Source: Cycas panzhihuaensis (lineage: Eukaryota; Cycadophyta). From it: 64,000 nucleotides of DNA. Location of the stretch: positions 155,441,741 to 155,505,740 of the forward strand of contig CM041465.1 in assembly GCA_023213395.1 (NCBI GenBank), read 5' to 3'. Positions 1-10,752 of this stretch are shown here, piece by piece. Below the pieces are notes generated by a model. It was not told the DNA's origin. It did no database searches and saw nothing but the letters and a program-made list of their open reading frames with translations. Position numbers and translations under genes: made by a program. Positions within the stretch are counted from its first letter, which is position 1; the number at the start of each line of letters is the position of its first letter.

Positions 1-300
1 ACGCATGCTAAAGATGACGGTATGCTCATCTATCTTGAAATAAACAAATTACCAAAACATTTTAATTTTTTTAAAACTGCCAGATAACAAGCTGGCAATC
101 CTCCTATCATATTCAATTAGTTAACAAACCAATTGGTTGAATATCAAACAATGTTGATTCAAATAGGCATATTAAAAGATCCTTCCCAAGCTTTATTTTC
201 CAAAACTAAGCCACAGAATAAAAATAAACAATAGAACAATTCTAATCCAAAATTTTAGAAACCTCATAGAGGTTTTTAATTTAATTCTTAAAATAATACT

Positions 301-960
301 AAGTATTTTGGTCCATCTAAATATCAGAATACTCCTAATCAGTCATTTCCTAATCAGAATAATGTAAATCCTTCTCAGAACACTAGTTGTACCTATTGTC
401 ATGAAAGAGGTCATACTATTGATGTCTGTAGAAGTAGAATAGCTTCGAAGGCATGGAAAGCTTCTAAGGGATTATAAAACTGACCTCAATCCTAACCTCA
501 AAACTGACAAACTCTTAATCATTCTCTAATGGAAACAACTTCTGCATTTGTTGCCCCAACTAATCAACCACCACAATGGATCCTTGACTCTAGTGCATCC
601 CATCACATGACTGGATACTAGAAAAATTTATCCACTTATCAATCCGAAACTAACTCTGAAGAAGAGATTTCTTTTGGAAGTGGAACTCAACTAAAAGTAA
701 AAGGATCAAGTAATGTTACCTTAAAAGACGGTTCGATAACAGATGTCTTCTATGTACCAGGTTTGTTACCAAACCTACTTTCTGTTTATCAAATCTACTA
801 GAAAGACCTTATCATCAAATTCTAGAAAGATAAAGTTATCATTAAAGAGCCATTAAATAAATTTAAACATATTGCCTCAGGACCTACTGATCATAACAGA
901 GGTCTCTATAGTTTAACAAGTCTATAAAATAACAAAACAAAACCCTTCAGTGACTTTATC
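301..960 (+). pseudogene. Copia-1 gag C-terminus and protease remnant
   Basis: One frame carries a CX2CX4HX4C zinc knuckle at 388-429 (C-T-Y-C ... G-H ... C), the nucleocapsid motif that binds RNA. It is followed at 577-615 by WILDSSASHHMTG, the copia protease active site. The usual D-[ST]-G is D-S-S here, a Gly to Ser change that a G-to-A transition explains. Gag and protease share the frame, as expected of a single copia polyprotein. Stops at 478 and 619 interrupt it. It is not functional. Confidence 0.85.
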
Positions 961-984
961 ACCAAATCTGACCTAGTCAATAAA

Positions 985-1785
985 CTTTAGCATGCATGAT
1001 TTGGTCATACAAGTTATGGCAAACTTTAATATCTAAAAAAATATGAAATGGTTCATGGTCTTCCACCCTTAAACATCGTTTATGGTGTTTGCGAAGCCTG
1101 TGTAATAGGTAAGCAACACATGGAACCGTTTCTATGTAAAACATAATTTAGAGTGACTATTCCACTTGAACTTGTTCACTCTGATATATGTGGACCTTTT
1201 CATGTAACATCATAGTCTAGCTCTTGTTATCTTGTTACATTTATTAATGATTATTCAAGAAAATTCTGGGTTTATATGCTCAAAGCACGTAGTCAAGTGT
1301 TTAACATTTTCATTGAATTCAAAATGCTTATTGAAAACTAATCAAACTTAAAAATTAAAATTTTAAGATCTGATAATGCCAAGGAATACTTAAGTTACAA
1401 ATTCATTTTTTCTGTAAAAAATACAGAATTGAATTTCAGCATTCTGTTGCATATACTCTTCAACAAAATGGTGTTGCTGAATGCAAGAACCATACTCTTA
1501 TTAAAATAGCTCGTTGCATGTTATATGCAAAGAATCTCGACCTAAAGTTATGGGAAGAAGTAATTAACTACTCCAACTATCTTCTAAATTATTTACCTAA
1601 TAAATTCTTACAAAATGTTACTCCATAACAAAAATGGTCTGGAAGAAAACCATGAGTCAATCATTTACAAATCTTTGGAAGTATTATGTGAGGACACGTC
1701 CCTAAAGAAAAACGCAAGAAACTAGATCTTAGAGTCAAAAATACATCTTTGTTGGATATAATAAAGAAAGTAAAGCTTATAGACT
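985..1785 (+). pseudogene. Copia-1 integrase remnant
   Basis: The HHCC zinc-binding region (GAG-pre-integrase) lies at about 985-1125: H-A ... F-G-H-T-S-Y, then C-E-A-C-V-I-G-K. The catalytic core follows, with LVHSDICGPF (first Asp), LRSDNAKEY (second Asp) and QQNGVAECKN (Glu). A frameshift near 1410 separates the second Asp from the Glu, and stops occur at Gln and Trp positions. The enzyme would have inserted the cDNA copy into the chromosome. Confidence 0.85.
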
Positions 1786-2029
1786 CTTGGATCCAGGTAC
1801 GCATCAAATTTTAATTTTATGTGATGTAACATTTGATGAAGAAGGATCTTCTTTAACATCTACTTATGTAGAACTTCCAGTTGAAAATCTGTTAACCAAC
1901 ACATATTTGGTTGACCCCTCTGACAAACAAGCTAATCTAAAAATTATAGAATCTTTATCTACTCAAGTCCATAATTAGAGTTTATCTGAATCTACTGAAA
2001 AAAATTCTTCCTCTCAGGCTAGCTCTTCA

Positions 2030-2905
2030 AATCAACCTGTAACTACAGAAATAGTTACCAACAAACAACCTGTATGGGTAACGAAAATGCTTGCTAATGG
2101 TAGATCTGATATTGGTAATCCTTCAGATACTAGATGAACTCGTGCCTAAAAATTACATGCTAACTTTTCCTTAATGGCCAAAATAATGGACAATAATGAT
2201 CCCAAAACCTTTAAACAAGCTAGCAACAATCTTGTATGGCAGAAAGCTATGTAAATTGAATTCGATGCTTTAATCAAGAATTCAACTTGGGATCTTATAC
2301 CACTCCCACCTGTAAAAAATGTAGTCGACTATAAATGGGTTTATAGAACAAAATACAAGTCAATAGGCGTAGTTGAAAAATATAAAGCTCGTCTAGTTGC
2401 AAAAGAATTTTCTCAAATTGATGGCATAGATTACAATGAAACCTTTGCTCCTGTTGCAAAGATGAATATAATTAAAATAATTATTGCTCTAGCAGCCAAG
2501 TTTGGTTGGGAAATCCATCAAATGGATGTAAAGAGTGCATTTCTGAATGGTGATCTCAAAGAAGCGATCTACATGTCCCAGCCACCTGGCTTTATTGATA
2601 ATCCTAATTTAGTTTGTAAATTAAAGAAATCTATTTATGGATTAAAACAAGCTCATCAAGCTTGGTATACTAAAGTTGACAATTATTTAATTCAAATTGT
2701 GTACACTAAATGTATTAGTGATCCAAAACTATATTTCAAACATGAAAATAAAAATATTACTATTTTAATCATATATGCTGATGATATCATAATTACTGGA
2801 TCATCAACTAATAACATTTATCATTTAAAATTTACTCTAATAAATAAATTTGAAATGACTAATCTAGGTATCCTACATTATTTTCTTAGATTACAAATCT
2901 ATTAA
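2030..2905 (+). pseudogene. Copia-1 reverse transcriptase remnant
   Basis: The copia RT signature is clear: a linker with LIKNSTWDL, then YKARLVAKEF, IHQMDVKSAFLNGDL, SIYGLKQ and the catalytic YADD box inside LIIYADDIIITG. From 2462 to 2905 the frame is open and the catalytic box is intact. Upstream the same frame has stops where relatives have Trp, Gln or Arg. It would have copied element RNA into cDNA in virus-like particles. Confidence 0.9.
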
Positions 2906-2968
2906 TGTAATTCAAAAATTATAATATCACAACCTAAATATATTTTGGACTTAATTTAATGGTTTAAC

Positions 2969-3715
2969 ATGGAAAATGCTAAACTCGTCTCTAATTCGTT
3001 AAAATTAGAAGTTAAATTATCTACTGATTGTTCATCACCTTTATGTGATCCTACATTATATAGACAACTAATTGGTAGTCTTATTTATTTAACTCATACC
3101 TATCTTGATATTTCATATGCTGTCATTTTATGTTCACGTTATATGCAACAACCACATGAATCTCATTGGAAAGCTGCTAAACGTATATTACGATATGTTA
3201 AGCATATTATTTTTTATGGTCTAACTTATAATTTTTATAGTAAACCTCTAACTTTAATTGGATATACTGATTTAGATTGGGTAGGTGATACAAATGATCG
3301 AAAATCTATATCAGGTTATGTATTTTTTATAGATTCCTCACCTATTACTTGGTCTAGTATGAAAATATAGGCATTAGCTTTATCAACGACTGAAGCTGAA
3401 TATCACGTACTTGTTGATGCCAGTAAAGAGGCACTTTGGCTCAAATCCCTTATAAATGAAATTGGTCTGTTTCTTAACTCTTCCATTGAACTTAAAGTTG
3501 ATAATTAAGGTGCCATTGCTATTGCTACAAATCTAGTTTCACATTCTAGAACTAAACATATAAAATTACATCAATATTTTATTCGTAATCTTGTTACTAA
3601 TAACATTGTTTATTTATCTTATTGTCTAATAGATCTATAGGTTGTTGATATACTTACAAAGTCTTTGATTGAAGTCAAGTTTCTAAACCTCTGAGATCTA
3701 TTAAAGATAAAAGAA
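2969..3715 (+). pseudogene. Copia-1 RT C-terminus and RNase H remnant
   Basis: LIGSLIYLTHTYLDISYAV and RILRYVKHI are the RT thumb/connection region. RNase H follows with GYTDLDWVGDTNDRKSISGY (catalytic Asp), ALSTTEAEY (Glu) and KVDN (Asp). The frame is open to 3370 and then continues through single stops at Gln codons, ending with the copia tail DILTKSL near 3660. Its role was to remove RNA from the RNA:DNA hybrid. Confidence 0.88.
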
Positions 3716-3780
3716 GTCTCTATCAAAGAGGGATCAACGTGATGAAGATCTTCTTTTTTCATATCATAAAAGTTAACATT

Positions 3781-3789
3781 AAAGAGGGA
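3781..3789 (+). other. Copia-1 polypurine tract
   Basis: aaagaggga lies directly before the TG of the LTR, where plus-strand DNA synthesis is primed. Confidence 0.75.
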
Positions 3790-4223
3790 TGTTAAGATTA
3801 TTAATGTAACTTTATGTTGTCTTATTCAGTCACATGCGAAAATTAAAATTTAATTAATTCCAATGTTTTATGATTAGATGTTATTTTAATATTATGTGAA
3901 AGGTCGTTAAAATACACAACCACACATTTCAATGAACCTTTTTTGTTATTTATATCTTCTCCTAGATTCAAGGAGGGAGTTTTGAGAATTTAGGAGGCTG
4001 TCCAGAAGCTGATTTCAAGGCTAGTTTAAGGTATGTAATGGGTATCATCAAGGTCTATGTATAAGTCTATTTTATTAATATCATTTAGCATTAGGAGGTG
4101 GTTTTTCTTCCCTAGAAGGGGTTTTCCACCTATCAAACAATGTGTACTTATGCAATGTCTCTGTCTCTTGTGTCTTTACTATTCTTGTGATGTCATGACT
4201 TTGTACATGTGCTAATTCTTTCA
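3790..4223 (+). repeat. Copia-1 3' LTR
   Basis: It starts TGTTAAGATTATTAATG right after the purine tract and ends TTCTTTCA, giving TG...CA ends and 434 bp. The matching 5' LTR is outside the window. The right boundary comes from where Copia-H integrase coding sequence resumes. Confidence 0.7.
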
Positions 4224-5005
4224 GTTTTATTGATCTCAAAGTCATAATTGAAAGATATAATGGACATAAGATATTAACCCTTAAATTAAATAATGGGGGA
4301 GAATTTATTTTAAATGACTTTAATGACTATTGTAGATACTTTAGGATAAAGAAGTAGCCTACAAATCACTACATCCCTTAATAAAATAGGGTAATAGAAA
4401 AAAAGAATAGGACCATTGTTGACATGGTTAAGAGCATGCTTATGGATAAGTATCTCACCAATGAGTATTTAACAAAATTTATATATACAATTATATATTT
4501 ATTAAACAAATCCTTAAATAAGGAAATGAGATGGGTTATAACTGAGAAATCTTGGACAGGTTATAAACCAAGTATTAAACACTTAAAAATATTTGGTTGC
4601 ATAGCTTATGTATATATTCCAAAATAAAAAAGGATAAAATTAAATGATAAAAGTACTAAATATATATTCATAGGATATAGTGACTTATCGAGATCCTATA
4701 AATTATATGACCCTAAGAGTAAAAGAATCATTATGAGCAGGGATATCATCTTTAAGGAAGATGAATTCTATTAAGAAGAAGTCATTGACAAGGATAAAGA
4801 TAAAAGCATTATAATTAAAATTGACTCTAAAGCAAATGATACAAATGTACCTAACACAAGTGAAGTAAGACCATCTAGTTCAAATTAAAAGGTTCTAAAA
4901 TGGATACAAAGGGCTCATAACCCTCAAAATATTTTAGACACAAACTTTAAGAGAAGAACAACAAGATCTTAAATGATAAATTTTACATTTATGACATAAT
5001 TTATA
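4224..5005 (+). pseudogene. Copia-H (host element) integrase fragment, left half of a split element
   Basis: Translation gives the back half of a copia integrase core: LNNGGEF (second catalytic Asp replaced by Asn), VIEKKNRTIVDMVKSML (Glu), then KIFGCIAYVYIPK and the conserved FIGYSD-like tail. After that comes the hydrophilic linker to RT. The fragment starts abruptly at the end of the Copia-1 LTR and stops at the start of the Copia-2 LTR (5006). The RT that should follow is at 42148 on the same strand. With the Copia-2 insertion and one target duplication removed, the frame runs straight through the junction. Confidence 0.85.
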
Positions 5006-5315
5006 TGAAAGAGGTTAATGTATCAACGTCATTTATGTAGATTAATTATATGACCTTAGGATATATTGTTATCATTAGTCTCTTAATGAAATGCACTTTA
5101 TGTGCATTTAGATGTAATTTTGGATTCATATTATTAGGCAAGAAAATACTATCCCTAATGCTCACTCTCAATAATAAAAGGCAAAATCTCAAGGAGGGAG
5201 TCATTATTCATTTCCACCTCCAAGCTTGCTCTCATCTCTTCTTTTATCTTCTTTTTCATTCTCCATTGCTATTGTGTACATGTGAGTGATATATTCCCTA
5301 GATCCATTCTTCCTT
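5006..5315 (+). repeat. Copia-2 5' LTR
   Basis: TGAAAGAGGTTAATGTATCA ... CTTCCTTCA, 310 bp, aligns along its whole length with 41836-42147. A primer site follows immediately, so this is the 5' LTR and not a solo LTR. Confidence 0.88.
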
Positions 5316-5317
5316 CA

Positions 5318-5328
5318 TGTGGTATTAG
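5318..5328 (+). other. Copia-2 primer binding site (initiator tRNA-Met type)
   Basis: tggtattagag matches the usual plant tRNA-Met primer site tggtatcagag with one C-to-T change, two bases after the LTR end. It primed minus-strand DNA synthesis. Confidence 0.8.
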
Positions 5329-6913
5329 AGTTAGAAGAGGGTCTATCACTCCATTCCACGTGCATGGAGTCATTTTGCCTCTCCTTCACCTTTAATGTAA
5401 AGTATTAAGAGTGCATTCATTATTTTTTAATATTTTGAGAGTTTAAAATTATATTTCTTTGTATGTTGCTACTTTCTACATGTGTGTAGAAATTCAGAGG
5501 TGAAGAATACATGTTTTTGAAGCTGTTGAACTGCCAGATTAGTCTCACAAGCATTAAAGGCCTAAATTTTTATGAAAATTTTGACTATCTCAGATTTTGA
5601 TAAAATTTGGCATTTAAGGTCACCTTTACTAGAGGATCATTTTTTTCTTCTAAAGAAACTTCATATTCAACCTAAAATAGTAAGGTTTGGTTAAGATAAA
5701 ATGGTAAAATTTACGAATAAGTAACTTAAGGCACTTTTTCTAATGAAATCCTTTAATTATAAGCTAAAATATAAAGTTTTATTATGAGATCTAGTATATT
5801 TATATCTTAGGATTATTTTAAGATGAATATCATTAAATTTCATCTACTAGTTAATGAGATCTATGCAGTTTTCTCATGGATGCTGAATTTGCCTACTCAA
5901 CCCCATAAAGGACATTGCGAGGGTATTTTAGGCATTTTTTGGCTAATTTTTGAGATGGTACAGAAGGAAAAGTTGATGAACATATCAAAATATAACTTTT
6001 GACATATTGAAGTTCAGATTCTAAAATAGTGGATCTGGCAAGATTTTGTGTTTGTACTTTTCTTGGGTAAATTTTTTTAATGACTTTTTAGATATCTGAC
6101 TTCACTACTCTATCATAAATAACATTATGAACACTTTTCCCTTCTGTCTTAAATTTAAATTTTATTATTTCAGCCTTCATATTTGTAATTAAAAAAAAAA
6201 AAATCCATTTATCATTATTTATAAATTTTGTGATAAAATCATAAAATAGGATAAAATAGCATACATATAGATTTAGAAAAAGTAGTATTTTAGTAGTAAG
6301 TTAATCCACTTTTTAGCCCATTATGGCTTTTGTATTGAAATTTCTAAAAATATATTTAGAAACATTATACTAAAGTAAGGGAAACCTTGGATCAGAAGCA
6401 ACATCTAGTTCCCCTACTAAATCTAGCACGCTTTTTCTATTTACATACATAGCATAAAGCATCATAAAAGTAGTAGCAACAACAAAGCAAGTAAGCACAT
6501 TTGACAACTTTCCATTTTAGTTTTTAGTTATTCAGAAATAACTTACATTATTCCTAAAAGGAATCTCATTCGTATGATCTATATCGTTAATTCATGACTT
6601 GTGTACACACTCACCTTGGTTGAAATAGACCACAGTTGGCCAAAGTCCATGCCCTAAGGGAGGTGTGAGTTTCATACTGGGTCTGGTCTTAGCCAGAATA
6701 GTGGCTAAAGAAAATGTTAGCCATACCTATAGCCTCCAATTAGGGATAATCTTGATAACCACCTAAGAAAACTGAAAACCTTAATGCAAGATTAAAATTA
6801 ACCCGGTCCAATATCTGTCATAGCTTTGGGATATGCACATACTATTTGACTCTTTGGAAGAGGTATATAACTACTCACTAGTGAACTGGTGAGGACTAGG
6901 AGTACCAGGGTTC
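5329..6913 (+). other. Copia-2 leader, proximal part (no gene)
   Basis: This 1.6-kb stretch is AT-rich, with stops in every frame and a short poly-A run near 6193. I see no gag or other domain. It lies between the primer site and the Tat-1 insertion, and the gag start codon appears only after Tat-1 (31081). I read it as an unusually long untranslated leader. An older unrecognised insertion is also possible. Confidence 0.55.
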
Positions 6914-6954
6914 TGTTTCCCAACTACCATGAATAGGTTCTTGGCAAGTTGACT

Positions 6955-6966
6955 CAGGTAAGTACA
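6955..6966 (+). promoter_or_regulatory. Conserved splice-donor-like site near the start of Tat LTRs
   Basis: gactcaggtaag, about 45 bp into the LTR, recurs at the same place in every Tat LTR here (near 9974, 30014, 42720, 54640 and 59377). Five of six keep GTAAG; the Tat-1 3' LTR has GTAAA. Whether it is used for splicing is not known. Confidence 0.4.
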
Positions 6967-7468
6967 TGTATGTTTCTATCATTTGCCTTTACTACTTCTT
7001 TAGAAAGGTAAATAGAAGCACCATTTCATTGCATAACTGACTGATACAATTGAGTGATCATCTTACACTTGTTGCTTGATTGTGCTGCTTGTTACTCTCT
7101 CAGCCTATGATGATCAATGGGACATGCATCCCCATGACACTCTACAACCGTCTTATGCACCTCTGTGTTGTCATAAGTACCAGTCAGCCCGTGTGATCCA
7201 TCACACCCCTTGCCATATCACAACCCTTAGCACCTCACTAACTATGATTGGTTGATCTTTATGCTAGCCATTAGTTTCTTGGGAGTCCTGCTGCTTTGGT
7301 ACCCTATATGGTTTAGGTCATCTTCCTTATTTGACTATCCCTAGCCATCTGGATAGAGGGTTGACCCCTCTTAGGCCTGGGGTACCCTCTTTTAAGGCTC
7401 CCAGGCATGCCCTTTTTATCTTATTTTGGTCTCTGTAACTACACTATGACAAATACTACGGTATCATA

Positions 7469-7496
7469 GTAAACTTCGCGGTACCATAAAGTTTAC
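7469..7496 (+). promoter_or_regulatory. LTR palindrome upstream of TATA box (Tat-1)
   Basis: GTAAACTT and AAGTTTAC are perfect 8-bp inverted arms around a 12-bp centre holding GGTACC. The site lies about 135 bp upstream of the TATA box. Equivalent palindromes are at 15731, 43237, 55156 and 59877, and upstream of the antisense gene at 27834. Confidence 0.7.
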
Positions 7497-7631
7497 AGTG
7501 GGGCAACTATTATAACACATTTTTTAAAATCTGTCATGGTAAATTTCACTTTTTTCATAAAATTGCCACGTGGCTTCGACACCTCTTGAGCCTTACCTCA
7601 ACCCTAATCATCCATTGAGCCTAGGGTTAGG

Positions 7632-7637
7632 TATAAA
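7632..7637 (+). promoter_or_regulatory. TATA box of Tat-1 5' LTR
   Basis: tagggttaggtataaagccc is strongly conserved at the same LTR offset of about 717 bp in Tat-1, in both Tat-2 LTRs (43400, 55319) and in the solo LTR (15895). Tat-3 has tttaaaaa at this place. It is the likely core promoter for the genomic RNA. Confidence 0.7.
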
Positions 7638-9883
7638 GCCCAAAACAACCTTATTTTCCATCTCTTCTTCCATCTTCTTTTCTCTCTTCTCTCTCTTCCA
7701 CAGGGGTTTTCTACAGGAATGCCCTGTAACGCTGAAGTTCCCCATGCTCCAACCTGAGATCCGCCCATTGCAGCTCTGATCTGCAGTAGCAGGCTTAATA
7801 ACTAACGTCTCCAAGCAAGGATTCATGCCCACGTTTGGCCTCCACACCCTTCCTACAACTTTCAACGAGATTGTTTCTAGATTACAGCATCCTCCTAAAG
7901 ACCCCATGTAAGCGTATCATATCTACTATTTCCTACTGTTTTCAGGGGATGACCTGCCTCCTACTCAACCTAGTAGGTATTATTTCATTATTGTTCTATG
8001 TCTTTCTTTTGGATTATCTTGTAAAAGGTTATATCTTTGAGCACGTCATTCCTTTTCTTATTTTTTTTTAGTGTATATAGGAGGTACTCCTCATTCCCTA
8101 TTTTTTCTGCCCTCTTCATCTCCCTACCCTCTCTTGGTTTTTTCCAAGGAGGCTATAGGAGAGGACCCATAAAGAGCAAGTAAAAGGAGACAAGGTGGGT
8201 TCCCATACCCATTAGGCCTGCTCCTCAAGGGCAAGCTCCCTTCTCCTCTTTCCTCTCCTCCACTTATGCCTCTCTTGTGTTACCAGGGAGACTTCATGAT
8301 TTGGCCTGCACTGGATATCAGCGCATGTAGCCCTTGTTGTGTTGTTTCTAGGCTTGCATGCCTCTCTTGGGTAGATCTTCTATCCCTAAATGGTATCCCT
8401 CCTTTATACTAGGTCCTAGCTTAGCCAATATTGTAATTTGTTGCACATAGCATACTGGCAATGTAGGCAAGTTTTATAAACCTAGTAATGTTTATTTCCT
8501 TCACTGTCCACTACCAATAGGTTATCCTAATCTATTGTACCTTATGTTTAAGGGTAGTGTGGAGGTGTACTTTTTGGAAGATTAGCCATTCTGAGGCTAA
8601 CCTCCCCTTTACTTTGGCTTGTGTTGTTGGTTTTCTTGGGAGATTGTAGAGTTATTTTTGGTGGAAGATTACTTAACTTAAAACATTCTAACTTGTAACA
8701 TTTTAACATTTTACTATTATATATACATACATATACTTGCTTTATAGCCTAATAGCCCCTTAGGAAAGGGCAAGGAACTTTATGATTGCAGGTTTGTCAT
8801 GCCAGTTGCAGAGAAAGGTACACAATGACAATCCAGGTATGTTTCTTAGCCCTCTTTCCTTTGGTTGTTCTAGCCCTTGTATAGTCCCTTTTTTCCTTTG
8901 TGTTTTCTTCTTCTTTCCTTTCATTTTGGGGGAGGTAAGGAAATCCCTACGCTGCTCATGCGATGGGAGAGGGAAAAGAGGAAGTGGGTGTAGTTCAAGA
9001 TGAATATTACGTTTTAGCTGCATCATTCTTCTAGGTACATTGCTTGCATTTTGTTGGTCTTTCTTGCTTCTTTTAGCTTGTATGTTTGCATGAAAAGACA
9101 TAAGGGAATAAATTAAAAAGGAACCAATTCGCATCATCATCTTGCACATTAGTTTACATTTTAGGAAAGAGCATCCATTAAGGGTTATCCCCTTTCCTCT
9201 TTCATTCAATTGTATTGTTGTGCACTTTGTATGATATCTCAGTTTATTTCCTTTTTTCTCCTTCCCATATTTAAAATGAAATGAGAGTGAGGATTTATCT
9301 TTAAAAGAAAAAGTGTATTTATTATCCTTCACACATATACACTTGCATACCTCTCATTTGCACACACATACAACTAGTCTTTGCCCCATTGCTGTATATA
9401 GAGATTAGACCCCCTCATACGTAAAGTGGCAGGAACTTTTTTTGCCATCACTTTTTGTCTGCCTAACATCCTCTTCAAGTGGGTTAGTTCTTAGAGGATT
9501 CATCTCCTAAGATCTCCTTTGTTACCTCATCATACCTATATATATCTTACCTATGTCCCTTAGCTTTCTTTCCACAAGGATTTGTTTCCTCGTTGGGTCT
9601 TGCCTTTCCCTTCTAGCCATCCAAGGGTGGGAAGACCCTTGTCTTGAGGTTACCTAGGCAACTGAGGATATCCCTCACCTACGCTTCCCTTCAAAGTCAA
9701 AAGTTAAGTTACCTAGAGGAAGTCATGCGCTATTCATGGGTCATGAACCTACGTTCTAATGCACTGACACCTTGTGTGGGTGCTTCCTTACACTTGTTGG
9801 TTTAATCCCTTTATTCCAAAGCCTTCTATCGATAGTCCTAATCCCAACTAGGTGTAGTTACCATCCCCATAGATGCGATTCCA

Positions 9884-9903
9884 CTAGTGACCATTCTGGG
9901 GAC
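9884..9903 (+). other. Tat-1 primer binding site
   Basis: ctagtgaccattctggggac directly follows the LTR end. Its counterparts in Tat-2 (ttggcgaccatattagggac) and Tat-3 (ttggcaaccatactggggac) are closer to the Tat/Ogre-type primer site, which pairs with a non-Met tRNA, reportedly tRNA-Arg. Confidence 0.7.
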
Positions 9904-10475
9904 CCACTAGTAAGGGAATTAGTCTTTCTCCCTATTTCTCGCCTTCTGGAAATGGGTATGGATAGGTCGACTCAGGTAAGCATAGGTATGATTCTCTATC
10001 CAATCTTAGTCACTTCAGAGATTATAGATTGAAGCATTATTTGAATTGCATGATTGATTGGCTCATTTTTACAATTGATTATGCATCTTGCTTGATCATA
10101 TTGCATGTCCCTAGCCTATGATGACCCATGGGACATGCTCCTCCATGAGACATGCATCCCCATGGCACTCTACAACCCTTTGCATCACCTCCATGTCACC
10201 TTGAACTTCAACCAACTCGTGTGATCCACTCACACCCTTGTCACCTATCGTAACCCATAGATTTTCTCTAGGAGTGGTGGGTATTTTGTTCCCTTCCATA
10301 GCATTTCTAGGAACCCTACCTCTCGATGACCTATCCAGTCTAGCTGATTTTCTTACTTGGACTGTCCCCATCCACCTAGATAGGAGGGTTGACCGCTCCT
10401 AGGCCTAGAGTATCCTCCTTTAGAGCTCCCAGAACCCCTATCTTTCACAATTTTTTATACCTAGTCACTGGTGGG

Positions 10476-10752
10476 TCCCACCACCCTCCATCCCCCACCA
10501 CGTTAAATTCACCTTAAAACTCATACACCCCATTTTGATGAGTTTTTTGTGCTATTTCTAGTGGGCCAAATATCTTATCTATGTAATTTGGGGTCAACAA
10601 GTTATAGACACCCCACATCCCCCTTATTCACCCCTTCTCCCCTTATAATAACTCCCTATTCTTATATCTCATTCTTTCTTACTCTGTCCCACTTTATTTA
10701 TTTCCCTTATTTCTACTTATTCCCACTTCTTTAATCCCTTTCTTCAACTCCA
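10476..10752 (+). other. Chromovirus 5' untranslated remnant
   Basis: This pyrimidine-rich stretch (repeated ccacc, ccctt and tattt runs) sits between broken LTR homology and the gag start. I see no TG...CA LTR and no tRNA primer site, so the 5' LTR appears lost or unrecognisable. Confidence 0.45.

Larger units (their letters stand above)
1..4223 (+). mobile_element. Copia-1: Ty1/copia LTR retrotransposon, 5' end outside window
   Basis: Domains follow the copia order gag, protease, integrase, RT, RNase H, then a purine tract and one LTR. The 5' LTR and most of gag lie left of position 1. Many in-frame stops and at least one frameshift make it a dead copy. Its 3' LTR ends against the middle of another copia integrase (4224 on), so Copia-1 is nested in that element. 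Confidence 0.9.
6914..9883 (+). repeat. Tat-1 5' LTR (2,970 bp)
   Basis: It begins TGTTTCCCAACTACC and ends GATTCCA, followed by the primer site. It is collinear with 42684-45797 and 54602-57553 and more distantly with 59338-62613. TATAAA at 7632, about 718 bp in, leaves a very long R/U5. The antisense open frames inside it fall in non-coding LTR and are not conserved as proteins. Confidence 0.88.

Noticed and set aside
2137-2160. In-frame TAA/TAG at Gln positions suggesting a ciliate-like genetic code
   Set aside because: TGA also replaces Trp and Arg in the same genes, and catalytic residues show the same transitions. This is mutation, not recoding.
7608-7907. Antisense frame with VGRVWRPN, similar to a frame at 15874-16131
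   Set aside because: The similarity is that of homologous LTR DNA; the frame is not open in the other LTRs and there is no domain.
8760-9332. 190-codon antisense open frame in the Tat-1 5' LTR
   Set aside because: It lies in R/U5 of the LTR, is low-complexity (Lys/Met-rich), and is not kept open in the homologous Tat-2 or Tat-3 LTRs.
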